A stretch of 64,000 nt of DNA from Byssothecium circinans (lineage: Eukaryota > Ascomycota > Dothideomycetes > Pleosporales > Massarinaceae). Positions 20,243 to 30,981 of this stretch are shown in pieces. The DNA is taken from positions 1 to 64,000 of the forward strand of contig ML976985.1 in assembly GCA_010015675.1 (NCBI GenBank), in the 5' to 3' direction. The notes under the pieces were generated by a model. The model worked only from the letters and a program-made list of their open reading frames with translations. It was not told the origin of the DNA and searched no databases. How positions within the stretch are numbered: the stretch's first letter is position 1; every line of letters starts with the position of its first letter. Both the position numbers and the translations under genes were made by a program.

Positions 20243-21933
20243 GCGCCGCCAGGGGTTGATGAGGAGGGTTTGCATGTGCACTATCGCCGGGAACCTAGTT
20301 GAGGGTGCTGGCCAGACGGTGCGCCTCTTTGGGAACATCGGTTGATACCAGATTATGAAGTACATTGTGGCAGATTGCTGGAGCCAGTGACTGTGCTCTT
20401 TCGTACTTCAAATTTGCACTTTGCAGGTAGTTAATCCAATTTTATCTCGTCATCTTGGCTCTCTCTTGTAAAGTTACATCGTTCAAAAATTAAGTGAGAG
20501 TATTTATGACGTATTCAAAGCAGTGCCTACTCGATTAGGACGTTTCAGTACTCAAGAAGAGTCGCATCCAGAATGTTGCATGAGGCTTCCCGTAAGGTAG
20601 ACGGTGGCCTTCGCTGGGTAAGATCTGGGTCTCGCTCGACATTGACGTTTGGCAAGAAGGCCGAACTGAAGTCCTCTTCAGACGAAACTATAACTACCAG
20701 TCAGCCATTGTTTCATTCCACGTAGGTACCACCTTACCGTATAGCCAGCGAAGAGCCCGGTAGCGGCAGAGCTCAAGTACAAGGCAACATGACGTACGAA
20801 TCAAATCAGACTTTGAATCAGAGGCTGCAGTCTCCTCAGTCGCTTCTAATTTGCGACTCTTATCTAGATCGTCAAAGTTTAAGCAGGCTCTGTAGCTTAT
20901 ATTCAAGAGAATGCGCAGCGGCAACAACAGTGTCATCAGGCGTCGGGCCCGCGGATCTCTCGGGTGTGTACTAGCACTTTTTTTTTTAAATCAGGACTGA
21001 GCCGCCGAGGCAATCGATGAGACAGACAGCAGTCTCGACATTGTGCATGGTTTTATTAATGAAGATAAGAATTCGGAATTGAGAGGTGATGTGGACGAGA
21101 AATGCTCTTATGTGGTTACATATAATTTGCGCTTATTTAGTCACACGATAAACGCGTATATGGAGATATGAACGTAACGGCTCTGCACTTCTCTGTTCTA
21201 GAGCAAGGTAGCTCATAGCTTGACTTAGGAAGACAAATCACCAGCCTTCTATGACGCTCACAACAATTAGGGCTAGGAAGTAAGTCTAATGGCTAAGAAG
21301 GTTAAGTATTATCATGACAGACCCACCAGGCGGGATTCAAAAAATCCAAACGTGCTCTATGCATCCCGGTTCTCACCAATTAGTGATAGAGTGCCATACA
21401 AATTACTGAGCATGTACGTGATAAACTCTTTTCTGAATTTCGCCCATTGTATAGTACTGTAACTGCAATTGCTTGTGTGCAGAGGACGACTTAACTAATA
21501 CCCCTTTGTAAATATGTACATTTGCAAGTTACAAGTCTTGTAAACACTTCAACGGGCCGAAACTTGGAGAGCTATATCCCGTAGTGAAACTTTATCTCAT
21601 AAATCAGAAGCTCCGTCCTTGATTGGTTGATTAATGTAGCTAATGGTGAATGGTGGTGGCTAGTGGTGGCTAGTGTCACTAGCCCACTTCATTGTTGGGT
21701 TCCCCTTTACACGCAATTGCTAGTTCAAGACTTATTGCCCTAGTATACTGTAAGGTATGTACTTCTCACCAACCCAACAAAAAGGCCTCGTTATGGACCT
21801 TTAAAGAAGAGCGCGTTCGTTCTACGAACGCGAATACCTGACCTGAAACAAACGGAGGTACCTAGGGAATGGGATCACACAGTATGTTGGAGAAGGAAGG
21901 TCTTGCACGTTTTATCAGCATCGGCAGCTCTAA
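20243..21933. other. Long AT-rich spacer between genes B and C
   Basis: These 1.7 kb show no supported gene. They contain a T/A homopolymer near 20980, short direct repeats of TGGTGGCTAG around 21652-21675 and a perfect hairpin at 21812-21832. The composition differs from the flanking coding DNA. Confidence 0.45.
21812..21832. repeat. Perfect 9-bp inverted repeat with 3-nt loop
   Basis: CGCGTTCGT, a TCT loop and ACGAACGCG form a perfect stem about 100 bp past the stop of gene C (minus strand). It could be a transcript hairpin, a protein-binding palindrome or an element end. Confidence 0.6.
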
Positions 21934-23447
21934 TTACTCGCCAGATATAAATTTCTTCAGCGTATCTATTGTGGCAAGATGGTCCATGGCAAGCACCCCC
22001 CTCTTCTGCAGCGTCAGGCACCTCTCCATCCAGAGGTTGCGACTTTGTTCCATTCCAGTCAGGGATAAGGCACTCTTCTCCAAAAGCTTATCCTTCCCTT
22101 CGATAATGGCATGCATGCACTTATTGTTGTCCGCCACGGCCCGTTCCTTGGCATATACGTACAGCACATATCGGGTAAGAGCGAGATAGTCACCCGGCAC
22201 ATCCTTTCGGAAAGCATCCAGAGCCCCAACAGCGTCGACCTCTTCTAGAACTTGGCGAAGATGGTTCAAGGCACCGTTTCCAATCGCGTCTAGCATTGCG
22301 TCAATGGCATTGATGGCATCGTCGACTTTCACGGTGTTGTCTTCTGTCAGCCACGGCGCTACTCTGTCATAGAATTCCACCCTTTTGGCAAGGCCATCGA
22401 GGTCACCGGCGTCCTTCCACAGCTGCTCCACGGCTTTACCCCGCGAAGAAGCTGCTGCCAGATTCTCAAGGCTCCCGCAATCCTTCAGCAACTTACGCAC
22501 GGATATATCCCGCGAGCAAACTGCTTCAAGATATCCAATTTCACCGGCATCTTCCAAGAGCGCATCCAAGCGCTTATCCACGGCGGGATCCCGCGAACAA
22601 GCTGCTTGTATTGCCTCCAAGCCTCCAGCCTCTGTCCACACCTGATTCACGGCCAATCCCCGCGAACAGGCTGCTTTCAGTTGTTCCATGCCACCAGCCT
22701 CCTTCAGCGAGGCCTCGAGATCCTTGAATGCCACTGCCATCGCCCTCAAGCCCTGTGTGCCTGCCAATGTCTTCAGGTCTTTGGCACTGGCTGCCTCGTG
22801 GTGCTCGTTATGGGCATCGGCACCCTCGATGACTGAGGCCAGCTCATTGAGAGCTTCTCGCAAATCGGTAGTGACGCGAGTGGCAGTAGGGGCATCGTTT
22901 TTGACGGCAGTGTGTCTGTCGGCAAGGGCATCGTACTCGAAGTCACGGGCCTGGAGTTGCTGCTGTAAGGCTACATCAAGTAGTCAGCATGCTTATTCTT
23001 GAATATGCAAGGGAAGGGCATGAGCTATTCCATACTTACAGGCATTGTGGCTTTCGGCATTCTGGAGCTGTGCTGACAGGTAGTCAGCATCTGGATGGGT
23101 TCCCAATAGTTCGCAGGTGACTTACATCTCAGGCAATCGGCTTCCAGCTGCAGGTCGGTCACCTGCTTGGCAAGGGCTTTCTTCTCTTTGGCATGGGCTA
23201 GCAGGACGCTGTTCCTCTTGGCTTGACGCACAAGAGGGTAGGCATCGTCCTCGCACTCCAGCTGATCCCTTTCGAGAATCAAGGCATCCAGATTCTCCCG
23301 GGCAGCAACGAGCTCTTCGGCAGTCTCTTCATCCTCGATGAAGTCGAGTACGTTGAATTCGGCATATGCGACAGCCCTAGCAAAGTCCAGCGACTCTTTG
23401 CTTCGGATGATTTCGCTGGTGACGATCGCTCGGCGTTCTTCGCCCAT
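21934..23447 (-). CDS. Gene C: coiled-coil protein with a novel 23-residue Cys-Ser-Arg tandem repeat
   Basis: There are three exons, 23126-23447, 23040-23072 (33 nt) and 21934-22970. The introns are 53 and 69 nt, both with GTAAGT donors and CAG or TAG acceptors. The total is 463 aa with all phases agreeing. Residues 1-150 form a charged coiled coil (EELVAARENLDALILERDQLE, LQNAESHNASLQQQLQ). About residues 205-310 hold four to five copies of a 23-27-residue unit of the form xEAGGLExLxAACSRxxAVxxLW. The C-terminus is helical. The repeat also shows at DNA level as a recurring CCCGCGAACAAGCTGCTT-like word. No known repeat family fits. It is divergent from the GST-like fragment. Confidence 0.75.
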
Positions 23448-23700
23448 TGTGATAGGAGCGGCAAAAAAGAAGAGATTGGTAAAGTAGAGGTATGACCAGG
23501 CAGAAGATCGTCGTGGTGAGTGGTGGTGGGTGGTGAGAGTACGCGCGTGGGTCGCGCCTTCCTCGACAAGCGTCAACCGGCAACTGCCATTTTACAACAT
23601 TGAAGACAATTGAGTTCTTGGCACCTGTTTGCAGATTGTTCTCCTCGCTTGTCAATGTATCGCAGTGACCATACCTCTGAACCCATTGTCTTCGCCCTCT
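23448..23700. other. Spacer upstream of gene C
   Basis: This holds the promoter of gene C and the broken start of the GST-like fragment. Nothing else was recognised. Confidence 0.35.
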
Positions 23701-24116
23701 GGCAAGATACCCTCTTTCGAAACACCTGGCTTCTGCCTTGGTGAAGTACCAACTATCGCATACTTTGCGGCGGAGTCTGGGCCTCGCAAGGAGCAATACT
23801 TCGGACGCACACCCGAAGAACGCGCACTCGTACAGATGTGGACCAGCTTCGCCGAATCTAAGATCTTCGCAATGGCATCGCCTATTCCAGGCCTGCAAAA
23901 ATACAATGCGGAGGTAGAGAAGGAGAAGCATTTTCGCCATGCCTTCGATCGCCTGTTAGCTAAGGAAAAAAAGCAGAGTTGGTAAGGAAGGATGAGTTCA
24001 GTCTGGTGAATTTGAGTGTTGCGTCGACGTTATACTCGCCGTTGAAGTTCTTCATGGATCCAAAGTACAGAAAGAGCTTTCCGAAGACAATGGAGTGGTT
24101 CGAGAGCACCTATTGA
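23701..24116 (+). pseudogene. Broken eEF1B-gamma/GST-like fragment
   Basis: The frame reads KIPSFETP, then TIAYFAAESGPRKEQYFGRTPEERALVQMW, which closely resembles the GST domain of translation elongation factor 1B-gamma. It ends at TAA near 23983, just after an A7 run. In the shifted phase the missing end continues (DEFSLVNLSVASTLYSPLKFF, PKTMEWFESTY) to TGA at 24114-24116. A single-base length change in the A-run therefore separates two halves of one domain. No proper start, N-terminal thioredoxin-like half or C-terminal EF1G domain is present. It is probably a truncated duplicate, though a sequencing error in the homopolymer cannot be excluded. Confidence 0.7.
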
Positions 24117-25041
24117 TTTTTGTGAGGAAGGACCAAAAGTTGATGGGAGTGACTAGGTGCCTCCGTCCATGCTAGTGGAGTTGAAGTAGGCTCTCGCGAG
24201 GCAGTCCAGATCGAGAGTTGTGTATATGAGGGCGTATGTAGTCTGTGTCTGCCAGAGTCGTAGCACATTGTTGTTGTAGACATGGTGAGCATAGTGTTCT
24301 AAACTCAACATGCTAGTATATGCATTATTAGATATTCTGACCCTGCTTTGCCCGCCACCTCCTCTCTGCATTCCCTTCAATCTAGTTCCTCCGTTCTTTC
24401 GTATCAGTCGTATGCTCATCGCCTAATAGTCCAAACAGTATAATAATCCAAGCTGAAGAGGGCGATTGAGGTGGGCAATGTGATGAGACAAAACTACGGA
24501 AAGCGTACGCCGGAGTATCACACTTAGTATACAATAGTGAAGGTCGTAGCAGAACAGCTCTACCTGCTTCAAAGCACCTCTCCACCCATCATCACTCTGC
24601 ATAAATTTGCATGCCCTCGTGCTAACTCACGGTTCTATAGGAGGAGACCAGCCAACAATAGAGCTACCTAGGTCTAGGAAATTCATTTCTACAATACAAC
24701 CTTAACTCCCGCCCTCTAATCATTAGGGCAAAATATGCAAGGTGCCCTCCACATACCTAAGGATATTAAATTTTTGAGTTTAAGAAAGCTCATCCAAATG
24801 TACAACGGCTAGCTATATAAGTCTCAAAGCATAAAGAGATAATGAGTGTTGTATTCTTCAAAGTCTTAAGCACTGGACATGGTGCAATTCGCAAACTGAC
24901 AGTGTGCTCTCCTCAGACTCCCTTCACGTGGCAGATCCTATTCTGTTCGTGACTCTCTGTAGTTAGCGCTTTGGTTGGCGCACCATAAACGAAGGTAGGC
25001 GAGATCGCGGTCTCGAGGTTATTTAAAGCGGTGACGCGAGA
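24117..25041. other. AT-rich spacer before gene D
   Basis: These 925 bp have no supported gene, with several A/T-rich patches around 24720-24860. The start of gene D is preceded by CGCGAGA. Confidence 0.4.
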
Positions 25042-26255
25042 ATGAGGGCGCGTGGCAGCGGCGGTCCTTCTAGTAAGCCTGCAGAGACAGTGCCCAAAGG
25101 CAAGGTTGCCGGTAGCGGTGACACTTCTGCGAAGGTTGCCACGCCACAGAAGACTGCCGCCAGCGGTGCCTCTTCTACTGATGCAGCAGCCAGGCACCGG
25201 GGCATGTTCTCTATCTTTGCTGGGCAGGTGCCAGCCAAGGAGGATGCCACCAAGGGAGTGCGTGAGGGTGTGCAGAACCTGAACGTCGCCGAGTCGAAGT
25301 GGCCCACCCCCACCCACCAGCGATTGCGCCTGCCACTGGAGGTGAAGGTGTATGCCCGCCCCACCTCAAATGTCGTCTATGCCCGCCCTTCTGGCCTTCT
25401 TCTGGCGGGCGGCAATGACCCCCGAAGCCGTGCCGAGAAGGTGGCAGCGGTCTTGGAGATGCCGCAAGAAGATCTTCCCGATGAGTGGCCAAGATCTGCC
25501 GGCGACTTTAGTGAAGCCTGGCATAGCAATGGTGAGCATCTCTTCTGCTGCCCTAGTTTGCTTGCTGACAGTGAATGGCAGACAAATTGAGCTATGCCGA
25601 TGGGGACGGCATCCTTGACCCCAGCCATACCGGAGGCGACGCAAAGCATAATTTTTACTGTTGCTATGCCAATGCCCTCACCAAGAAAGGATGCGACAAG
25701 GGCATCAATTGCCGTGGCCGCCACAAGGACCTCACAGTCCGGAAGATGGCCAAAATCTGCAAGCAAGGCAAGGTCAAGTTCCTGCGCGATTATGCCGCGT
25801 GTGACGAGGCCCGGTCGCATGCCAACCGCGTCAAGAACAACGACGGCCCAGGTCTGCCTCTTTCGCCTTTGCCGCCCGTCACCGATGCCGACAAAGCCAA
25901 GCTGAAGGCCTGGCGAGAGCATCAGGCCGAGTGCATGAAGACGCGCAACCAGATTGCCGCCCGTACTGTCAATGCCACTCGCGGAAATGCCACTCGCGGA
26001 ACTGCCACTCGAGGCGGTTATCGAGGTGGCCATGGGTCTCAGATGGGGCGTCCCAACCCCAATTTCCAAACAGTTTTGCCAGGTGTTGTCAAGTCGGATG
26101 CCGAGTATCGTAGGAGTGCCTAGCAGTCTGCCACTGGCAACAATAAGAAGGTTGACTTGGACACTGAGTTCGTGCCGAAGAAGAAGAAGGTGGAGGCGCC
26201 CTCGGGCGAATATAAGCCGCCCACCGCCGAGGAGTGTGATGATCTGTCGGATTAG
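25042..26255 (+). CDS. Gene D: CCCH-type zinc-finger protein with an in-frame TAG near its end
   Basis: There are two exons, 25042-25531 and from 25582 on, with a 50-nt intron (GTGAGC donor, CAG acceptor). The first exon is Ala/Ser/Lys-rich and disordered. The second carries CYANALTKKGCDKGINCRGRH, with C-x9-C-x5-C-x3-H spacing, a CCCH finger that usually binds RNA. RG repeats follow (NATRGNATRGTATRGGYRGG), as in RNA-binding proteins. A TAG at 26121-26123 stops the frame, yet the same frame stays coding for 43 more codons to TAG at 26253-26255. That extension contains PKKKKVE, a likely nuclear localisation signal. Either the TAG is a C-to-T mutation of CAG, or an unrecognised intron (ending CCTAG) removes it. 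Confidence 0.68.
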
Positions 26256-27432
26256 GTGGTGGGTGGTGCCTTTGGACTTGTCGATCGTCTGGTTGGGTAG
26301 CTTGGCGGTTTGCGGTAAGCATACTCACTCATTGTAGCTCAAACAACTTGCCGGATCTCGGTATGCTTGTGAGAAATACCACGATCAAGTCATAAACAAT
26401 AGAAATTCTACATGTCTTTGTAGCGTATTTCTAGACCGTGTGTCTAGTAAGTGAACATGTAACTGACTGATAGATGTTTGCGCAAGCATGAGACAAGCGG
26501 CGGTTCCGAATCGAATTCTCCACTCGAACTGCACTCTGGCCTGTTTGAGAAGGCAACGGCTGGCTGGTAACCAAGTGCGGTCGAGCATAATGGGACATGG
26601 AGGCGAGAAGAGCGATCCAACAATGGCAGCGACCAGTTCCAAACTTCTGGTATCATATCGGTGCCTGTTGAGGGGCTTCGGAGGGTTTCGGAAGAGCGGC
26701 GGTGACGGATGAACGGTTGAGGTCTAACAGCATGTGCCGGTGCTGTGCGATAGGTCTGAAATCGAGTTTTCCGGGAGGTGCGATTGTGAAGGTCAATACA
26801 TGACATGTTCCTCGGCTGCTCACGCTTCGGCGTGGAGACCTGTAATTCTCATTCATAATTCGCGGCATGATGCATTGGCCCCAACGATCATTATTCAAGG
26901 CGTCGTGATGGCGAGCTCATGGGTAAAACAAAATTTTGGGCAAGGAGGGGATTTGCTGAGGTGCATTGAGATGGATCGTTCCAAGGTTTGTCGTTGAGGT
27001 GGAGCGCTTGGCGGGCCAACACGTGGTTGAGCTTTATTTGCATGCGACCACCCTGTGGTAGTAAGCCGAGAAGAATAACAGTAGTGATTCTGTGTTAAGA
27101 TCTCTACTATGAATGCTGTAGAACGCTTGGGTACGGTTTACAGAATACAGTTTCGACGTCAAAGGTAGGGAATTTGTAGACTTAGGGCGGGGAAACATCC
27201 CAGAAGGATAACAGGCACTGCATGGTGGGAGCATCACTACACGCCACGAGCCAAGTATCTTCTATCAAGTGCAGAGCAGAAAAGACAAAATGTGAGAAAT
27301 CCAAAGTGGTATTGAATGCATGCGCGCCAACCATGCTGTCTAAGGTGGGATCGATAAAAATCCAGTCATAACTCCAACCAAAATGCCGCAAATATGTACA
27401 AAGAACCAGGGTATACACAAGAAAAGCAAAAA
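26256..27432. other. Spacer between gene D and the GH16 tail relic
   Basis: These 1.2 kb show no supported gene. Short frames on both strands lack signatures. This may be the right boundary of the accessory block. Confidence 0.4.
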
Positions 27433-27716
27433 TCAACCTCCCTCGCCTCGCCCGCTTAAGCTAAGTGCATGTGCTGGCCCGCCTCCTGCGGTGCAGGCTA
27501 TCGTGCCTCTTGTGGTGCGATCCACCGGGAGCACGTACACCTTCCCATCACCACCAACGACGGGCTGGCATCTAGCAGCGTTCTTTGAAGGATAGGGAGG
27601 AAAGTTGGGCTCCGCGGTAATCTTCCCAGTCAGTCTTCTAGGCCAAGCAAATCCACCACCCATTCCACCAGTCTCCTTGCCGAGAACTGCCAGTCTGGTG
27701 ACCTTGAAGCTCTAAG
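27433..27716 (-). repeat. Degraded second copy of the GH16 C-terminal tail
   Basis: Directly after the GH16 stop, a minus-strand frame reads LGKETGGMGGGFAWPRRLTGK. This matches VSGKPTGGMRGGFAWPSGQSG inside the GH16 tail, and the DNA agrees as well (27640-27700 against 27820-27880). The frame continues open to 27433. It is a tandem duplication of tail sequence now cut off by a stop and a frame change. Confidence 0.65.
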
Positions 27717-29041
27717 CTAGAAGACGGTACTCTTCCTATTGTCAGAAGGGGTAGTCAGGGGCTTGGGTTCGGCCGTGGTAGCTCGTCTGTTCGCGGCAGG
27801 CTGCCCACTTTGACCAGAAGGCCAAGCAAATCCACCACGCATTCCACCAGTCGGCTTGCCGGAAACTGCATATTTGGTGAGCCGACCGCCCGAAGCTTGA
27901 AGGCCGGTAGGCTTCACAGGAGGGGGGATGGGCAGGGGCTTGACCGAGACGGCTGGTTTGTTCGCGGCAGGGGTGGTGGGTTTCGTGGCGTTAGCAGGAG
28001 AAGTAGGCTTGGACGCGAGATCCGACGTGGATGGCTTGGGAGCAGCACCACCACCGCCATTCTGGTAGACCTTTAGAGCATTGATGTTCCAGTAGGCGTT
28101 GGTAAAAGCGGACGGGTTGTTCTGGACGAAAGCGTTGCATGTGGCAGCCTTGGACTTGCAGGTCGAGGTGCTCCAAGTATTGCCGGCCCAGTCACCGCAG
28201 AAAGTCGTGTCAAACACAATCTGCTGGTTTTTGAAGAACTTGTCGATGTTGCAGGCCGACTTTTCCCACTTCGCGCCCGGCTGGCCCCAAGATGAAGGGT
28301 TGGGAGAACCACCAAGCGCATCCTTGGGCACACTGCCACGGGGGAAGAAGAAGATCTGAATGTGGTCGCTAGTCCACTCTGTTGCGTAGACACCACCGCC
28401 CTTGTTGTTCAGAGGCGCACCATAGCTCTTTGTGTCTTTCGAGGACAGACCGCATCCTGCGTTCGCGTCCTGGCCAGCCGCCTTGACATCGCAATTCGGG
28501 GTCTTTATGGTGCTGCTGTAGGCAGTGCTGTTCTGCCCAATGCTGCAACCGGGGCTAGTGTGGAGCGCGAAAGCGTTTGTTGCCTGCTCGTGGACACCCT
28601 CAAGGATATCAATCTCACCAGACGTTGGCCAGTCGGGACCGACTGTCCAGAAGCTGAGGAGGCGTTAGCGCGAGATCGATAACAGCAGTGAAGTACGTAC
28701 GCAGGCCAAGTGCCGCAGCCGAAAGGCATGTGCTGAACGTCTATGATGATAAGACCCTTGTTGTAGATCTTCTTGCTCGTGAGACGAATGCTGGCCCTTC
28801 CAGCTGGGTCCTGGCTCTTGGTATCAACACCCCACGAGGCCTTCGCCGTGGTGTTGAGCAGATTCAAGCTCTTGGCTGTGGCCTGGTCGACATATTTGAC
28901 GAAGCCGTTAGTCGGATCAGGGGCAGTGAAGAACTCGAAGTTGGAGAAGAAGTCATTGGACATGTAATCGTCCTGGAGCACGTAGGCAGCTAGTGCGGTA
29001 GACGCAAAGGCCGAAGCGGAGACAAGAGTCGAGAAATGCAT
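27717..29041 (-). CDS. Secreted GH16 endo-1,3(4)-beta-glucanase-like enzyme
   Basis: There are two exons, 28701-29041 and 27717-28653, with a 47-nt intron (GTACGT donor, GCTAAC branch site), giving 425 aa. The start begins a signal peptide (MHFSTLVSASAFASTALAAY). The catalytic motif GEIDILEGVH contains the nucleophile and acid/base Glu of GH16 (E-x-D-x-x-E). Other family marks are NDFFSNFEFFTAPDPTNGFVKY, GLIIIDVQHMPFGCGTWPA, FWTVGPDWP and FDTTFCGDWAGN. After about residue 320 comes a low-complexity Pro/Thr/Lys tail with a GGMRGGFAWP motif, which is unusual for the family. Likely substrates are mixed-linked or beta-1,3 glucans of the wall. Confidence 0.93.
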
Positions 29042-29066
29042 CTTCAAGATGAGTAAGGAATGATGT

Positions 29067-29179
29067 GCGTGGAAGACAAGAATGACTGGAGAAGGAAAAG
29101 AGCGTGGAAGACAAGAATGACTGGAGAAGGAAGGAAAAGAGCGTGGAAGACAAGAATGACTGGAGAAGGAAGGAAGGGA
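29067..29179. repeat. Three-copy tandem repeat in the GH16 promoter or leader
   Basis: Three head-to-tail units of 35, 39 and 39 bp each begin GCGTGGAAGACAAG and continue through ACTGGAGAAGG. Length differs by an AAGG insertion. The array begins 26 bp upstream of the GH16 start codon, so it probably lies in the leader or core promoter. Confidence 0.85.
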
Positions 29180-30563
29180 GTGTGGAGCTGCAGACTGTGG
29201 AATGGATCTCTGAAAAGCGGGATGGGACAAGTGTAGATATAGGGCCCAAGGCCTGCGTGGGTGTTATTGAAGAACGTCCGAGGGATTCATACCAGCACAT
29301 ATGCTCGAGCCGCCTTCCCAATGCGATCCAGGGTCTGCTTTCACGCCCAGCCTACAGCTCCCGGTTGATGGGTGACATGTCTACTCAAGCTTTGTTCCGA
29401 GCACCGGACGAAGCCACACTATCCACGGCATGGGTAGATATCCGCATTCATCACCGGCCTTGCTCGTTTGAAGGAAAGAGGCAGCCAGCCACTGGCAAGC
29501 CCGTACGCTGTGCTGCCTCTGGACGGTAAAGAACATGCACATGGTGGTGTTGTTTCAAGGACATTTGGTAGGCCCGGTGATGGCTGCCCTGCCGCTGTCA
29601 GTCTGGATGGCGGCATCAGCGTGTGAAACGACTAGTGATGGGATACATAGAACGGTGCCTGATGATCGAGCCGACTTGGGCATCTGGTTCGCTGGAGGCG
29701 GAATGAAACGATGTTTTGGACTCGTTTCGGCTCGCGGCTGTCAATGCTGGCGCCGAATAGATGAGTAATGCCGAGTTTTGTAAACGCTCTGACCAGTAGC
29801 ACGCCGCAGTGACTGTACGCCGAGCTGCCGGCCCCCACCCACTCTATCCCCATCACCAGCGCCCGCACAGTCGATGAGAAAATTGCAGGCACAGACTCTA
29901 CTCAACCACAACACCTCTCATACATGTGCGCGCCATCCCATCGCGCCATCCCATCAATCGCGCCACGTGTCTCTCCCCGTCTCTCCCAGATAGTACCTTG
30001 GCTTCTCATGATCAAAATCCAATAATTCACCCTTCGCGGGCGCACCGCCTCCATTACACCAAACACTCCTGCGGACTTGTCAACTAATTCGCAACCGTAG
30101 AGCTTGGGCTTCCCAGCGACCAAGTAGGCCATAAGAAGCTTCCAATAGACATGCCTGTCTCACATCTTGTTCCGTGCAAGCAAATGATCCGTTTCCTTTC
30201 TAACGGCCCGGTTCTCGGCCAAGCCCTGGAGAGCATGAGCGAATGCTCAATCTAGCTTACACAATGAAATGCCGTATTCTGTTTGAAACGCATGCACCGT
30301 TGCAAGCGATCTAGAAACAAGCTCGCATCTGGGCGGAGTCTATGGTAGTTTCAAGACTTGATCTTCATGCGCTGTCATCTTGAAAATAGGTGGTTCCATT
30401 AGCCAGGTTTGCCGTCATTTCAAGCTCATGCTAGTGACCCTGCAGGATGGTTTAGTTGATGATACCATGGTAGCGCCCGGCATAGACCGCAAGCGATGAG
30501 GACCGGGTGTCCGCGCCGCCGATGTTGCTGATGCTGCTATCGTGCACGACATAATCACGATAC
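29180..30563. other. Non-coding interval
   Basis: No supported gene, RNA or repeat was found in these 1.4 kb. Frames seen on either strand lack ATG starts or signatures. Confidence 0.4.
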
Positions 30564-30981
30564 ATGGCCAAAATCTTCAACATCACTTTGCGTAGTCGGA
30601 TGTCTGCGCATAATGATCCTGTTTTAAAGTGTCAACGAACTCCGGTTAGGAAACCTCCCTTCAGGCGTTCAGGCGCACAGCCACTGTCCGTCTTGTTCAC
30701 ATCGTAAGTTATTATCGTATCGACGGACTTCGGATCGAACCGTTCTCTAACTTTATTTCAGCACTTGCGGGTTCGTCATGGAGCGCTTTCGTTCCGTCGG
30801 ATATTTTTGTGAGGAGTGTAGCCTACTGTATATGGTGAATGGTGCGTCGGGTCCACTTTATTGCGACTGCACATGTCGTTTGAGTGAGAAACAGCAATCG
30901 TCTATTGATGAAGCTACAAATACAACAGAGCGTCTAAGTAACACCAGACTCACACACGGCTTTTGGAATGGTTTCCGCTGA
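30564..30981 (+). CDS. Small Cys-rich protein of unknown function
   Basis: Two exons, 30564-30703 and 30762-30981, are joined by a textbook 58-nt intron (GTAAGT donor, CTAAC branch site, TTTCAG acceptor). Together they make a 119-aa frame with no stop. The N-terminus is basic. The core reads STCGFVMERFRSVGYFCEEC, then 13 residues, then LYCDCTC, with Cys arrangements (CxxC and CxCxC) that could bind zinc. No signal peptide is evident. The conserved-looking motif next to the splice junction supports a real gene. I do not recognise the family. Confidence 0.6.

Noticed and set aside
16636..26255. The accessory block as a Starship-type giant element
   Set aside because: No tyrosine-recombinase (DUF3435) captain, no recognisable cargo genes and no terminal repeats or target duplications were found within the window, so the label is unsupported.
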